Assembly: GCF_030253575.1 (NCBI RefSeq) | Contig: NC_080558.1 | Location: 2,862,001-2,926,000 of the forward strand | Length of the DNA stretch: 64,000 bases | Direction of reading: 5' to 3' | DNA from: Rhododendron vialii | Taxonomy: Eukaryota; Streptophyta; Magnoliopsida; Ericales; Ericaceae | Part shown: one piece after another, positions 49,101-59,290 of the stretch | Layout of the letters: each line of letters opens with the position of its first letter | Position numbering within the stretch: the first letter of the stretch is position 1 | Notes under the pieces: model-generated | What the model was told of the DNA's origin: nothing | Databases searched by the model: none | The model's input: only the letters and a program-made list of their open reading frames with translations | Translations under genes and position numbers: made by a program

Positions 49101-50061
49101 TTGATTGTTTTCATATTTTACATATACTAGCTTTAGAACGATAATCTAGAAATAACTGAAGTGCCAAAAATATCTGGGACAAAGGAAATTTACCCCGAAA
49201 GTACCCCGAAAACAGCAATTAATGGTTGAGATTCACTTTGATATGTGTGACCCAATCATCAAAGTGATTCTCAACTATTGATTACTGTTTTCGGGGTACT
49301 TTCGGGGTAAGTTTTTTTTGTACGTAGCATTCCCCTATTTATTTAGTTACTGTTAATTGATGTGATATCTTACGTGCATCGATCAATCGCACAAACCAGG
49401 CGTACCGTCAAAGTGAATGCGTTTGCTAGTTAGTACCATGAAAAATGTCGCACATAAAAGGTCTCTACCTTAAAACCCACTTCTAACTTTAAATACACTC
49501 AAATTCAAGAAAAAAAAAAACCTTCGAAACAGAACCAAGAGTCCTGTAGTGAGGACCTTGTAGTCGGATTGTCTATTTTCGCAATTGTCAAAATTAACTC
49601 TTATTGATAAAAGTTGCTAAACTTATCTGAACTATTTAATTGCGGAAACAGACAATACCACACCACAGGTTCACTACAGGAACCTCGTTTCCCTTTGAAA
49701 CACACTTTTTTAAATATTGAGAAAATGTAATAGTATGAAACTCACATAGTCCCAGAATGGGAGGCAAGTTGGCCAAGTTGGCATAACTAATCCCCTGCGG
49801 CACGGCGAGGCTGGCAATGGTGATCCCGGCCACCACGTCAGCCTTAAAGTACTCGAACGTGTACCGCGGGGCCCACTCGAGGATCGGCACAAAGTACTGC
49901 AGGCCCAGCACCAATTTCCGGCCTGGCGGTTGGTTCTGGAACTGGCGGAGAGGGTCGTCGGGGAAGAAAGCCTCCTTGAGGGAGGATTTCAGGGAGAGGA
50001 GGAAGGGTTTCGGCGGGGGCACACCGACTCGGTGTCGGCACTCGAAGTCGGCGTTGCCCAT
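43180..50061 (-). CDS. SULTR3;1: Sulfate transporter group 3 (SULTR3;1-like), 12 exons, 652 aa
   Basis: SLC26-type proton/sulfate symporter; group 3 members such as Arabidopsis SULTR3;1 act largely in the plastid envelope. Exons: 49746-50061, 48714-48921, 47245-47416, 45970-46035, 45742-45855, 45331-45215 (that is 45215-45331), 44990-45116, 44453-44739, 44046-44236, 43795-43880, 43483-43559, 43180-43377; 1959 nt in frame, all GT-AG. The N-terminal cytosolic segment (to about residue 75) is followed by the sulfate-transport signature region PQGISYANLANLPPILGLYS, about 10-12 hydrophobic spans, and a C-terminal STAS domain (about 495-640) with VILDMSAVGSIDTSG at 555-570. Blocks FIVDFLSHATIVGFMGGAA and GPFSRTAVNFNAGCKTA are group-typical. 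Introns 1, 2, 3 and 10 carry transposon or duplicated sequence. Confidence 0.95.
43618..43724. mobile_element. Small MITE in SULTR3;1 intron 10
   Basis: Ends GGCTCGTTAGGTAACC and, in reverse complement, GGGCGTGTTTAGTAACC; arms continue with CTTGCTTATTTGC versus TTCGCTTGATTTGC. About 107 bp, non-coding, in a 235-bp intron. Confidence 0.5.
46065..46129. repeat. (GA)n microsatellite in SULTR3;1 intron 3
   Basis: On the gene strand it is (CT)n ending about 30 nt upstream of the exon 4 acceptor (46036), in the position of the branch point/polypyrimidine region. Confidence 0.95.
46924..47160. mobile_element. hAT-like MITE in SULTR3;1 intron 3
   Basis: A 237-bp element with ends CAAGGGCGGAG and, in reverse complement, CAGGGGCGGAGCC, the classic plant hAT terminus. 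Flanked by ACCACAAC (46916-46923) and ACCGCAAT (47161-47168), six of eight bases alike, an aged 8-bp target duplication. Confidence 0.65.
47424..48511. repeat. Large tandem duplication filling SULTR3;1 intron 2
   Basis: Copy 1 about 47424-47861 and copy 2 about 47862-48511. Both begin AATTAAGGACACCAATCATA and share, in order, AGTTTAACTAACAACTTTTT, AGAATTTGGATTCATTTTGA, TTGGCTAGAGATTTT, GAAAATCTCGAACTAGGACT and TTTAAGTTTGATTCGAAAA. Copy 2 has an extra piece of about 180 bp (about 48210-48390) that copy 1 lacks. Confidence 0.85.
49190..49310. mobile_element. Near-perfect palindromic MITE in SULTR3;1 intron 1
   Basis: A 121-bp inverted repeat with arms of about 52 bp: TTACCCCGAAAGTACCCCGA on the left and its exact reverse complement on the right (TCGGGGTACTTTCGGGGTAA). 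Inner arms ATGGTTGAGATTCACTTTGA match with few changes. Strong hairpin former. Confidence 0.75.
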
Positions 50062-50276
50062 ATGATATGAATGAAATGCGGTTGTTTGTTTAGTTTGGCG
50101 GTACTACGATTTGGGTTTGGTTCTGAGTTTGGAAACAATATATGCGTGTGTTGTTTTGTCTGTTTTTTAGAGAGAGAGAGATAGAGGGTGACGTAGGAAT
50201 TGCTTGCTGGTGGAGAAGGAGAGAGAGAGTAGTTTGTTGTGAGGATTGCGGGGAATGAGAACAGGGGGGGTTGGAT

Positions 50277-50286
50277 TAATTTATAG
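50277..50286 (-). promoter_or_regulatory. TATA box of SULTR3;1
   Basis: On the minus strand CTATAAATTA, about 215 bp upstream of the start codon; the (CT)-rich stretches at 50167-50185 and 50221-50229 would then fall in the 5' leader. Confidence 0.5.
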
Positions 50287-50289
50287 TGT

Positions 50290-50959
50290 GGGAGGGAAGG
50301 TGGGTGGGGGATCCAAGGTGCTATAGTACGCATGTAGAGTCGTACATAATTGTCGGTCTTATCAATTAACGGTATAGATTAAAAATAATTTTTTATCGAT
50401 AATTTTTTTTATTACCGTTCAAAATAAAAAAATACATCATAATTGTTGATTAATGAGGTCCATTGTCTGTGTGCCACACTACACGCACACTACAGCATCC
50501 TGCTTTCGGGCGGGGGTGGGAGAGGAAGCAGGGGTGGGGGAGGGCAGGACTAGGCGGTGGGACGTACAATGGAGTCACACGTGGAAAGAAGTCAAACGGC
50601 AAGACTCAACACGACTATGGTCAGCCAACAAAGCCTAGCTTGCCTTCTCTTGCCTCTTCACTGCTGTTTTGAGTCTTGCAGGACGCCAAAGAGTGAAGTT
50701 GGGCTCCACGTACACATCTGCGGGTTCCACTGTTCGTAAGAGATGAGTATTCGGGAAGTGGTTGAGAGACGTGTCTGTAGCATGTTTGGTTTGTATAAAT
50801 GACACAGATGTTTTATCAAACTAATTGTTCACATAAGAAGTTTATAAACGAATTTGTGTGAGTAATTTTTCTTTTTCCGATATATCCATATAAGGTTTAG
50901 ACTTCTATCTATGGCAATGCTTTGACTGTTTTATTTTTTAGACAGCACCTTATTTTGGG
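50290..50959. other. Upstream spacer of SULTR3;1
   Basis: No gene seen. A locally GC-rich patch (about 50510-50570, GGGGGTGGG repeats) stands out from AT-rich flanks. Short ORFs lack similarity. Confidence 0.45.
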
Positions 50960-51848
50960 ATTCAAGGGTGCTTTAGTTTGTGGAGTAACGAGTGTAGCGG
51001 GCCGAACGTAATCGTCCACACCTGATCGTCGTGACCGTACCTGAGACTGGGCTCGGCTCTACGCCGAGACTTATCAGTTACCGGCGTTGCACTCATCTCA
51101 CGCTTGGCGCCAGGGGAGTTTCGCCTGGGCTCGGCCACCTTTTGGGAGATAGCTTTGCTGGAGAGTCCTTCGACTAAGTTGCCCTCCAGGCTTGGATAAA
51201 AGTGGGGCTCGGCCACCTGTTACACCTCACATGCTTCTCCACGTGCAGAAACGATTATGCCAAAGGATAATTATGAGCACACATGGGACGTGCCAGCTCA
51301 CACCAAAACGGTTACCAGATCTATTCAGTGATGTCACACTAATGACGCCATTTGGCTCGTGCAAGGCACATGCCCGTGCTTGGGGAGCAAGCCAAGGAGA
51401 TTCTATAAATACTAGAGGATGACAACCCTAAGAGGTATACGCCACTAAACACAAAAAACCCTAGTCTTCTTGCTTGATTTTTTGCACATTCTCATCCTCT
51501 CGCCGGAGGGCCTTGCCGGGCGACCCCTAGTCAAGTCTTAGTCGTGCGTTCACTGTGTAGGTTAAGACGAGAAGGTTAGGAAATCAGCAAACCAGCGGAG
51601 GAGGAACTCGAATCAAGGATCACGGGCCACACAACGAGTAGAGGCGGTTCAGTACGTTGTAATCTTGCTCTTTGGTTATACTAGGAATTCTCTCGCTCTA
51701 GCTTCGTCTGTGGGGGTACGTAAACGTTGCTTCGTGCTTTGTGGAATCAAGTATATTTTGGTGTTCTTGTGCTTTCGCCTTTTGTTTGCTTAATTTATTT
51801 ATTTTCCCGTGGCTTGACATTTAAAAGAGCTGTGTTAAATCCCTAACA
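50960..51848 (+). mobile_element. Ty3/Gypsy-like LTR remnant (possible solo LTR)
   Basis: GC-richer sequence with a core promoter (TCTATAAATACTAG, about 51399-51412) followed by AAAAAACCCTAGTC and CGCCGGAGGGCCTTGCCGGG, a block reminiscent of Tat-clade Gypsy LTRs, and ending CCCTAACA. A TGTTA at 51218 could pair with the terminal TAACA as LTR ends (631 bp), but sequence upstream to about 50990 looks like part of the same element. No target duplication, primer-binding site or gag/pol seen. Confidence 0.5.
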
Positions 51849-53208
51849 ATTATCATTTCGATCTGATCAATACTAGTACCTATCTCCCTAATTTTGGGAA
51901 AGATTATCTGAAAGGCAACCGCTTGAAAAAGGTTGGAAGTTCGAAACTAGTACTTGATGAGTTGAGTTTGGATTGTAGCAAAACAGCTCATTTTTTTTGT
52001 CATTTTTTTAAACACAGTTTTTTTTTTAATTCGACTTATATCACGATGCATATATTCTTTACAGTTAATTTTACAATCCACCTATACCAGGTAAATATAG
52101 CTTCAAATATTTCAAGCCCAGAATTCTCAGGACCAGAAGGGGTAGGATTTATTCTCATAATAATTATAAATATTAAAAAAAGTCAATATTAGGGGGAAAT
52201 ATTTTTTGTGAAAATTATCGAGTTCAAAAATAAATGTCCGATAGCAAGTTGATCGGTTAATTCAATAAGAAATGAGAGTTAGTAACTCAATTTTGTTGGT
52301 ACCGTCCAACTGAATCGAATTCGGATCCTACTTTTTAAAGTGCTGATCGGAAAAGAATTTTAGAGAGCATATATAAGAGAGATCTACCGAAATACATGCA
52401 GGTTTATCTAAGGTATGCTTCTACTTTAGAAGAATTAAAGGTTTTAAATCCGACTGATGATAGGAACAACGTTGTTCGAATTAGATAATAACAAGAATCA
52501 ATTAGGTTTTTCTATTAAAAAAAAGATAATAAGAAACCTTTCGAATATGGGACAAATTTTTAGCAAAGTCACTGGTGGAGATCAATGAGCATGACACGTG
52601 GTAAAATTATCACAACGAAGGATCCAAAGAAGTTGGGGGATTTGGGGGAGATACTTCTAAGAAATTACGGATTAATACAGCACTTTTATCGATTCGAGGC
52701 GGATTTTCTGCGGTCCAACTGCAGAGAGTCTTCACAACCGTTCATCTTTGTATTCGACAGTTCAAATTTTAAATAAAAAATTCTGAAATTTTTTTTTGTT
52801 AAAAATCTCGACCGTTAAAAATATTATCCTACGACGGATGAGAACACTTCAACCGCACCACACGTTTGGACTGCTGACAAGCCTAGTGCCATCAATTCAT
52901 TGGCATATTGACCGCATTATGAGTATTTCCCCAACTTTTATCAAGGAAAAAAGTGGGAGAAAGGACTAAAGTAGGTTTTTATGCCGGTGGGTTTTTCAGA
53001 AATAGTATCCATCCGTTTTTAATTAAATATTCAGCCCGTAAACTTAAGTTTTTAAAAAAATACATTTTTTTTGGTTAAAAATTCAAACATTTTCATAACT
53101 TAAAAGACTCATCGATGTCTCTATTGATTTGTGAATTTTTTTTGAATATTTTAGCGTATAAAATTCATCTTTATAGAGAATTAGGTTTGCAATCCGGACA
53201 TTTATTTA
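51849..53208. other. Spacer, no gene recognised
   Basis: AT-rich. About 52690-52870 has TGCGGTCCAACTGCAGAG and, downstream, CACACGTTTGGACTGCTG, a weak inverted pair related to the small MITE at 62966-63064. Confidence 0.4.
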
Positions 53209-53447
53209 GGCCCCATTTCAGAAATATTCTTAAAAAATAAGCAGTTTATTTTACATTTTCAAACTAAAAAATAAAGTAAATGAAAAATAATTTTTTAATT
53301 TTTTTTGCATCGTATAAAAGATCTCATCGAGATCTTCCAAATAAGATCCATATTGCATATTTTTAGATTTCAATAAGTCCATAATTTTTGAGCTTGAAAT
53401 TGCCTTTTTAAAAAATAAGGACTTATTTTTTGTTCCGGAAAGGAGCC
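53209..53447. mobile_element. AT-rich MITE with GGCCCC/GGAGCC ends
   Basis: Left end GGCCCCATTTCAGAAATATT, right end in reverse complement GGCTCCTTTCCGGAACAAAA; inner arms are AAAAAATAAG/CTTATTTTTT. TA flanks both sides. Superfamily uncertain (Harbinger- or hAT-like). Confidence 0.5.
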
Positions 53448-53904
53448 TAGTAACGGAGTTACTATTTTCTGTTTCCTACTAGCTTTATTATTCAAGCAAC
53501 ACCGATCAATAGTGATGGCATGTCTAGGCTTGGGTTGATTTTCCCGTGCTTGTTTTTTTGCAATGGGTTTTTTTCTTTGTAACGTAAAGTGTCTCCGGAT
53601 CAGCTTGCGTGCACCACACTATTAAACCTCGACGGCCTCCACCAGCCTTTATTAACCCAAAGGATTTTTATGCATGAGTAGCCCTAACCATGGTTATATT
53701 TGGTGTGGTGGATTAGATTGGATGTTTAGGTTTTTTCTATTTTATTTTGTTGGAATTCTTGTAAGTGTTGGATTCCTAGCAATTGAACGAAGAACACTGC
53801 ACCAATGACATTTTCAAAAAAAAAAAAAAAAAAACGAAGAACACTGCACACCGTGCATTTGGGCATCTCTCGGCCGAATGATGGATCCAATAAAATGATT
53901 GACA

Positions 53905-54085
53905 TCGTATGTTCACGTTGTAGAGCTCGTCGAGGATATCAACCTCGTCAAAAATCATATCAATTGAATTTCAATAGTAACTACTCGGATTATATATATT
54001 TAGAAAAAAAAGGACTTAGCACGCTGAATAAAATCCTTTGGCGTGACTGGTGTTCCCAACAAGCTCTACAATGTGAACTAAACTA
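53905..54085. mobile_element. Degenerate family A foldback MITE, copy 3
   Basis: GTTCACGTTGTAGAGCTCGT at about 53910 is matched in reverse complement by AACAAGCTCTACAATGTGAA at about 54057. The GTAGAGCTCGTCGAG core and the following AAAAATCATATCAATTGAA correspond to copy 2 at 21.6 kb. Confidence 0.5.
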
Positions 54086-54455
54086 ATCATTTAATTGGTT
54101 TGTCGTTCAAGATTACGGTGTGGATGGGTAATGACTCTTGCTCAGGAGCTCGACATTAGTTTCGTCTCTTTTAGGGTCCTGTAACTCTGTTTTCTGTTTT
54201 CAGATGGTCATTAGCGGCTCCTGTATGACTTGATCTGAATGTGGGTGATTTTTTTGTGGGAAATGCTACACCTCTCTCACATGCATGTGTGAGAATTCCA
54301 CAATAAATGCTAGGACCTTCTAGGGACCCACATATATGTGAAAATGGTGTGGTTAAGGTGTGACAAATTGATGTGCCCTTAATATCTCTTTTTTTGTAGA
54401 TGCCGTATCGCTTATTTGAAGAGTATGCTTTTTTCGTGCAAAAAAAAAAAGGATT

Positions 54456-54577
54456 TTGATTTTTTGCGCAGCTTTTTCTATTGATGGGGCTCAACTTTGT
54501 TCATTAAATCACTGGTAACTTCACGTTAAAAATGGAGCGCCATCAGTAAAAAGTGTAGCATGAAAATCAATTTTCAA
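54456..54577. mobile_element. Small palindromic MITE, family C, copy 2
   Basis: Left arm TTGATTTTTTGCGCAGCTTT with CTATTGATGGGGCTC and right arm GAGCGCCATCAGTAAAAAGT with GAAAATCAATTTTC: the same layout and sequence as the element at 10103-10211. Confidence 0.6.
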
Positions 54578-54605
54578 AAAAAAAATCATTTAATTGGATG
54601 AGTGG

Positions 54606-54727
54606 TGCTAGGGACACATCCACTCTCACACCCAAACACACACCCACACTCACATGAGTGGTGGGCCCCATACACACATGCGTGTTTGGGTGTGTGTTTG
54701 GGTGTGAGAGTGGATGTGTCCCTAGAA
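54606..54727. mobile_element. Near-perfect palindromic MITE
   Basis: Arms TAGGGACACATCCACTCTCA followed by CACCCAAACACACACCC, with the reverse complement on the right (GGGTGTGTGTTTGGGTGTGA, then GAGTGGATGTGTCCCTA). About 122 bp with a short loop containing ATGAGTGGTGGGCCCC. Non-coding. Confidence 0.7.
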
Positions 54728-54919
54728 TTATTATAATTGGATCTATCATTGGACAAAAACCGACCCATGCGTCAGCAAATTTATGCAAAATCTCATACTC
54801 CAACTTCCAGCTGCAGCTGACGAAAGCGATCTAGGCGTACGAATAAATATTTAAGTATTTATTTAAGACAGTTTTGGTCAAACAAAAACGCCCTTTCAGA
54901 TAATAAAACAATGCTGCTA

Positions 54920-55299
54920 CTACAGGTACAGCAAATGATACAAGCAGATGCGCACAGATCATTTTTGCGTCCGTCTCGAGTCCTACAAGGATGATCTGAG
55001 CCGTTCATTTTGTTCAAAATACTTCGTTTAGGGTCCCTGTAAAAAATCACCTTAATCCGATATCAAGAAGGGCATTTACGAATCATCCAACTTTGCTTCA
55101 AAATTTAGCCTATATTTTGAAGCAAAGTTGGATGATTCTTAAATGCCCTTCGTGATATCGGATTGAGGTGATTTTTTGAAATGACCCTAAATGAAGTATT
55201 TTGAATAAAATGAGCGGCCCCGATCATCTTTGAGGGATCCGAGACGGACGAAAAAGCGATCTGTGCGCATCTACTGTGCATCATTTGATGTACTTGTAT
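54920..55299. mobile_element. Foldback MITE, family A, copy 4 (best preserved)
   Basis: A 380-bp near-perfect palindrome with centre at about 55110. Arms include GATGCGCACAGATC, CGTCCGTCTCG, CCTACAAGGATGATCTGAGC, AATACTTCGTTTAGGGTC, AAAAAATCACCTTAATCCGA and CATCCAACTTTGCTTCAAAA, all found in reverse complement on the other side. RNA from it would form a long hairpin. Confidence 0.8.
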
Positions 55300-55638
55300 C
55301 TTTACTGAAAATAAAAATAGGACAAAGATAAGGAGAAAATACTTTTATTAAAGAAAACTTTTGGAAGTGGTGGTAGGCTTGATGGCTCAACAAGTTTAGC
55401 TGATATTTGTGGTTAAATTGTATATTTACAGGTACTCTTGGTGTGAAAAAATCTACAGTTATTGCCAATCAAGTGTACCTACTAATGAAATTAGAAGAGC
55501 AAAATGTTTAATTGTTTGTGCGTAAATTTTATCTTCAGGTATAATAATTAAAATTTCTCTCTCTGGGACGTCAAAGTATAAAGAATTCCCACTATGATCT
55601 AAGTCGTAGGAACTACTTGCAATCAACAGTTACAACAC

Positions 55639-55819
55639 GGGCTTCGGGTTGGCCTGCTGCACGCCTCTAAGCTGTCGGATCGTGCATTCGACGGCTCGGA
55701 TCTCATCTTGATAACCAAAGATCGAGAGCCGTTCATTACCGAGATGAGATCCGAGCTGTCGGATGCACGATCCGATGGCTCGGAGATACACACACGACTG
55801 CACAGCATCATCCCTAATT
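55639..55819. mobile_element. Mutator-like MITE with 10-bp target duplication
   Basis: 181 bp. Direct repeat GTTACAACAC flanks it exactly (55629-55638 and 55820-55829), fitting the 9-10-bp duplications of MULEs. Ends are GGGCTTCGGGTT... and, in reverse complement, AATTAGGGATGATGCTGTGC. Inside, GGATCGTGCATTCGACGGCT and CGGATCTCATC pair with their reverse complements on the right. A diverged relative starts at about 31957. Confidence 0.75.
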
Positions 55820-56084
55820 GTTACAACACCATCAAAGTTAAATAGTATTCGCAGTTTCAGTTGAATTAATTATAAAACTTCATAATTGTTGTGCATATGT
55901 ATGTGGAAAAAGGTAAGTGAATACATTCCACATGACATGTTGGGCATGTTTCCCCCCTCCCCAACATTAATCTATTGTTTTTTTTTTTCCTATTGTTTTT
56001 TTGAAACATCAATCTATTGTTAGACGTCTTAACTACTTCGTTCGGGAAAAAACTACAATATATACACACCACCACATACGGATT

Positions 56085-56505
56085 TTGTGGGTGATTGTTA
56101 GGAGTTTTTTGTGGCTCACTTTATGAGTTTTGGTGGCTTATCTTACGAAAGTGTGTACGGTACACCCTTATGAATTTGGTGGCTTACTTTTAATGAATTT
56201 TTATGACCCAATATATGAGATTTTATGGTTGTTTATATATGAATTTTTTGTGGTGTAGTATATGAATTTGTGTGGTGTTGGAAATGAATTATTTTGGTGT
56301 TCTATACGAATTTTTGGTCAAAAAGACAGAACAAAAGTAAAAAATGATGGCTCAAATAAATGATATTTTGTGGTATCATTTTTTTATGAGATTTTGTGGT
56401 GTTATTTACGAATTTTTGTTGTGGTGTTTATAAATTTTGTGGTTCAACATACGAATTTTTTGACAATCAATAATGAGATTTTGTGGTGATTTTTAGGGGT
56501 GTTTA
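56085..56505. repeat. Degenerate TTTGTGGTG/ATGAATTT tandem array
   Basis: About 420 bp in which short phrases such as TTTTGTGGT, ATACGAATTTTT, TATGAATTT and GAGATTTTGTGGT recur every 20-35 bases on one strand. The composition is strongly strand-asymmetric (T and G rich). It looks like an old minisatellite. Confidence 0.65.
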
Positions 56506-56864
56506 TTGTAGTCGTTCTCTATCATTTAATATGCTTGCGCTTGAAGGTAATGTGGCGTCAAGCAGACGCAAAAAGTTGAGCCTCAAGTTTTAGGATAGAG
56601 CAAATCTCTATTTTCTAGGCCCCCGTCACCCGGCCACGTGTAATGAATGATTCCAAATGGGTTATTCTGTGCACACAAGCCGGTGGACGCAGACTTCTCC
56701 TTTATAGGTTGATCTTTTTTTCAAGAGGGTCTTGATTACGGCTGGAAACAATTCTACGTGAATATGATTTGATGATGAGTACCTTTTTTTTTGGGTCAAA
56801 CGGAAATTGTATTGTCAACGAGAGAATTTCAATATATTTCCTTTTCATAGTAAATCTCAACCAC

Positions 56865-57094
56865 GAGAAGATTTTGGGTGTCGAACAAGTATCATGTGGT
56901 GGTTTCTGTCGGCAATTCGGACTATCCAAACGTATTTTGGACGATCTAGATTTATTCCTTCTCTCTCTTCTCACCCCACCCTCTCTCCTCTTTTTCTCTC
57001 TCTAAAATTCGGACCGTCCAAAACACGTTTGGACGATCCGGATCGCCGATGGGATACCACGTGTATGGTACCCTACCGGCACCCAAAATCTCTC
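56865..57094. mobile_element. Mutator-like MITE (family D) with perfect 9-bp target duplication
   Basis: 230 bp; inverted ends GAGAAGATTTTGGGTG and, in reverse complement, GAGAGATTTTGGGTG. CTCAACCAC is repeated exactly at 56856-56864 and 57095-57103. Internal inverted parts TCCAAACGTATTTTGGACGA and TCCAAAACACGTTTGGACGA, and a TACCACGTGTATGG block with a CACGTG G-box core. Confidence 0.85.
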
Positions 57095-57103
57095 CTCAAC
57101 CAC

Positions 57104-58064
57104 AAGTCTGATATCAGGAGTCCTCACAGACAATCATGGTTCTATAAGAAATGAAAGAAAACAATGTGATCATTCGAATCACATCATCACACCGTCTATA
57201 TTTGCTCTCCAAGTTGCATATAGGTCGATATACAAGTAACAACCATGTATGCCTATCACAGAAAAAAAAGAACCATGTAAGCAAGGTCTTATGACATTTC
57301 AGGTTCGATTTTCTTTGCAAGTAACTCGTGGATTCACCATACCCGAGGAAAGGACTGTAGATATTAGTCTTAGATGTGCACTAACTGGCCCGACACAAGT
57401 ACACCCTACATTACCAAAAGAAAATCTTTGGACATGGGAGAGAATTTCATGGGAATTGATTATATACGAGAGAGGATTTTGCTGGTGCCCTATTCTTTAT
57501 GCTAAAATGTGTGCAAATGTCAAGTAGCATGCATCAAAGTTGCAATAAAAAATTGGCATTATCACCACATGGTTGATTTAAGGATAAGGATGATAGAAAG
57601 AGAAATGCAGCGCATGAGGTTGCAAAAGTGGCTGACATGTATCATGCAAACTATATCATATGGAAGAATTGCACATGAATAATTAGTTAATTAATTATAT
57701 GGGTTGTTGAATTTATGGTTTGATCATATATTGAATCACAAAATCGTTAAGTATCTAATAAATAATACTTGAGTTGTTAAACGAGCTAGTCAAATAATAC
57801 TTGACTTTTTCAAATCTAAATGATTTTATAACACATGCATGGTAAAGTTTGCTTTAGTTGTTTACTTGAGCCAACATCAAACGAGCTTTAATTATCATGC
57901 CGATTACGATCGAAATAAGCTGAAAAACTTTAGTGGTTTATCAAACAGGTTAAATAGGTTATTTAAGTTTAACTTAATCATGCAACCACTTTGAAAAACG
58001 TACTTAGGATGTGTTTCACTGACTAAAATAAGTAGTTTTTGAATTAAAGGTGGTGTATTGTGAG
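57104..58064. other. Spacer, no gene recognised
   Basis: AT-rich with a B-box-like CAGGTTCGATTTTC at about 57300 that might belong to a decayed SINE, and degenerate GAGC-type repeat at about 57750-57910. Confidence 0.4.
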
Positions 58065-58613
58065 CAGGGACGGAGGCAAAGGGGGGCACGTGCCCCCACT
58101 CGAACGTGTGCCCCCACTCGAAATTAAAATATTTTAAAAATATATTTTGTATAAATTAGTATAATTATGAAAGTGTGCTAATATATAAACATATGCACTT
58201 GCATGTATCGCAAAAATACACCTATAGAATTAGTTTTATGCCTGAATTTCATCATATGGTGCATTTATATTTGTTACTTTACGAGCCTTTTGTCTATTTG
58301 AAGCTATTCTTTATTAATTCTCTTTATTTTTAGCCGTCTAGGAGAAATATTTTAAAATAAAGTCATTAACAAAACTAACTCGATCTTTTAAAAACTTGTT
58401 GATGTTCATTTAAAACATATTCTAAAATTTTTGTCTGAGATTTTGTGCTCATTTTTACCTAATTCAATTTAAAGTATGCATTATAAATTTTTGTAATTAG
58501 TAATGCATGTCTTAATTTTGTACGACCTTACTGTAATAGACTAAAAAAAATAAACTTTTGTCATTATGATTAACAGGTGCCCCCACTAACTTATATTCCT
58601 GAATCCGTTCCTG
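58065..58613. mobile_element. Non-autonomous hAT element
   Basis: 549 bp with ends CAGGGACGGAGGCA and, in reverse complement, CAGGAACGGATTCA, both followed within about 25 bp by GTGCCCCCACT-type sequence. Target duplication ATTGTGAG (58057-58064) and ATTGTAAG (58614-58621), seven of eight bases identical. AT-rich interior without transposase. Confidence 0.85.
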
Positions 58614-59138
58614 ATTGTAAGAAAATGACATGTCTCGTAAAATAAAAAATAAGTATTTAAAGAATAAGAATGTTAACGGAACGGGACCTTAATCTTAGTT
58701 TACATATACTATATAGCAAGATAACTTCAAACGAGTTTTAAATGAGAAGTTGGCTTTACTTTGCAAAGTCTGATGGGCACTCACCAAAGCAAATAATTGA
58801 GAGTTAATGGTGAAAGTACTCCACAGTCTTTTAGCTTGTGGAATTACAAGCATAATAATTGAAGCGGGCGGCACACCATGTGAAGCATATACTCTCCCAC
58901 TAAATATGTGGGAATGGGAGACACTGTTTCAAGAATCACCCAAGGGCCCTGTGAGATTGTCCAAAATTAAAGGAAACCTTTAGAAGCATTAATTTCACTT
59001 TAAAGGAAAGTGTTCAAAGGATGAGAAGAATTTGATGCATGTGGATTAGAGGTGGCTCAGGTCCGTTTCACTAAAATTCTTATTTTTTTAAGTATTTATT
59101 TTTTTTATTTTAAGAAATAGATCATTCTACCACAGAAC

Positions 59139-59290
59139 GGGCCTCATAGCTCATTTGATTATACCCCTTGACTTTCAAAGGAGAGGTTTAGGGTTTGAGT
59201 CGATTGGAAAAACGTCGAACTCCCTTTGGTTACTAACCTACTAATTTTTTCTCTAACCCCCACTAATGTGTACAATATTGGCAAAAAAAA
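59139..59290 (+). mobile_element. tRNA-derived SINE
   Basis: Starts GGGCCTCATAGCTCATTTGA, with an A-box (TAGCTCATTTGATTA) and a B-box-like GGTTTGAGTCG about 40 bp later, and ends GGCAAAAAAAA. No clear target duplication. Confidence 0.55.

Noticed and set aside
54606-54727. Repeated CACCCAAACACAC blocks as a CRISPR-like array
   Set aside because: They are the two arms of one palindrome, not direct repeats with spacers, and the DNA is plant nuclear.
57249-57527. 92-aa ORF plus B-box-like GGTTCGATTTTC as a gene or SINE
   Set aside because: No matching A-box at the right distance and no protein similarity; left as an unassigned spacer.
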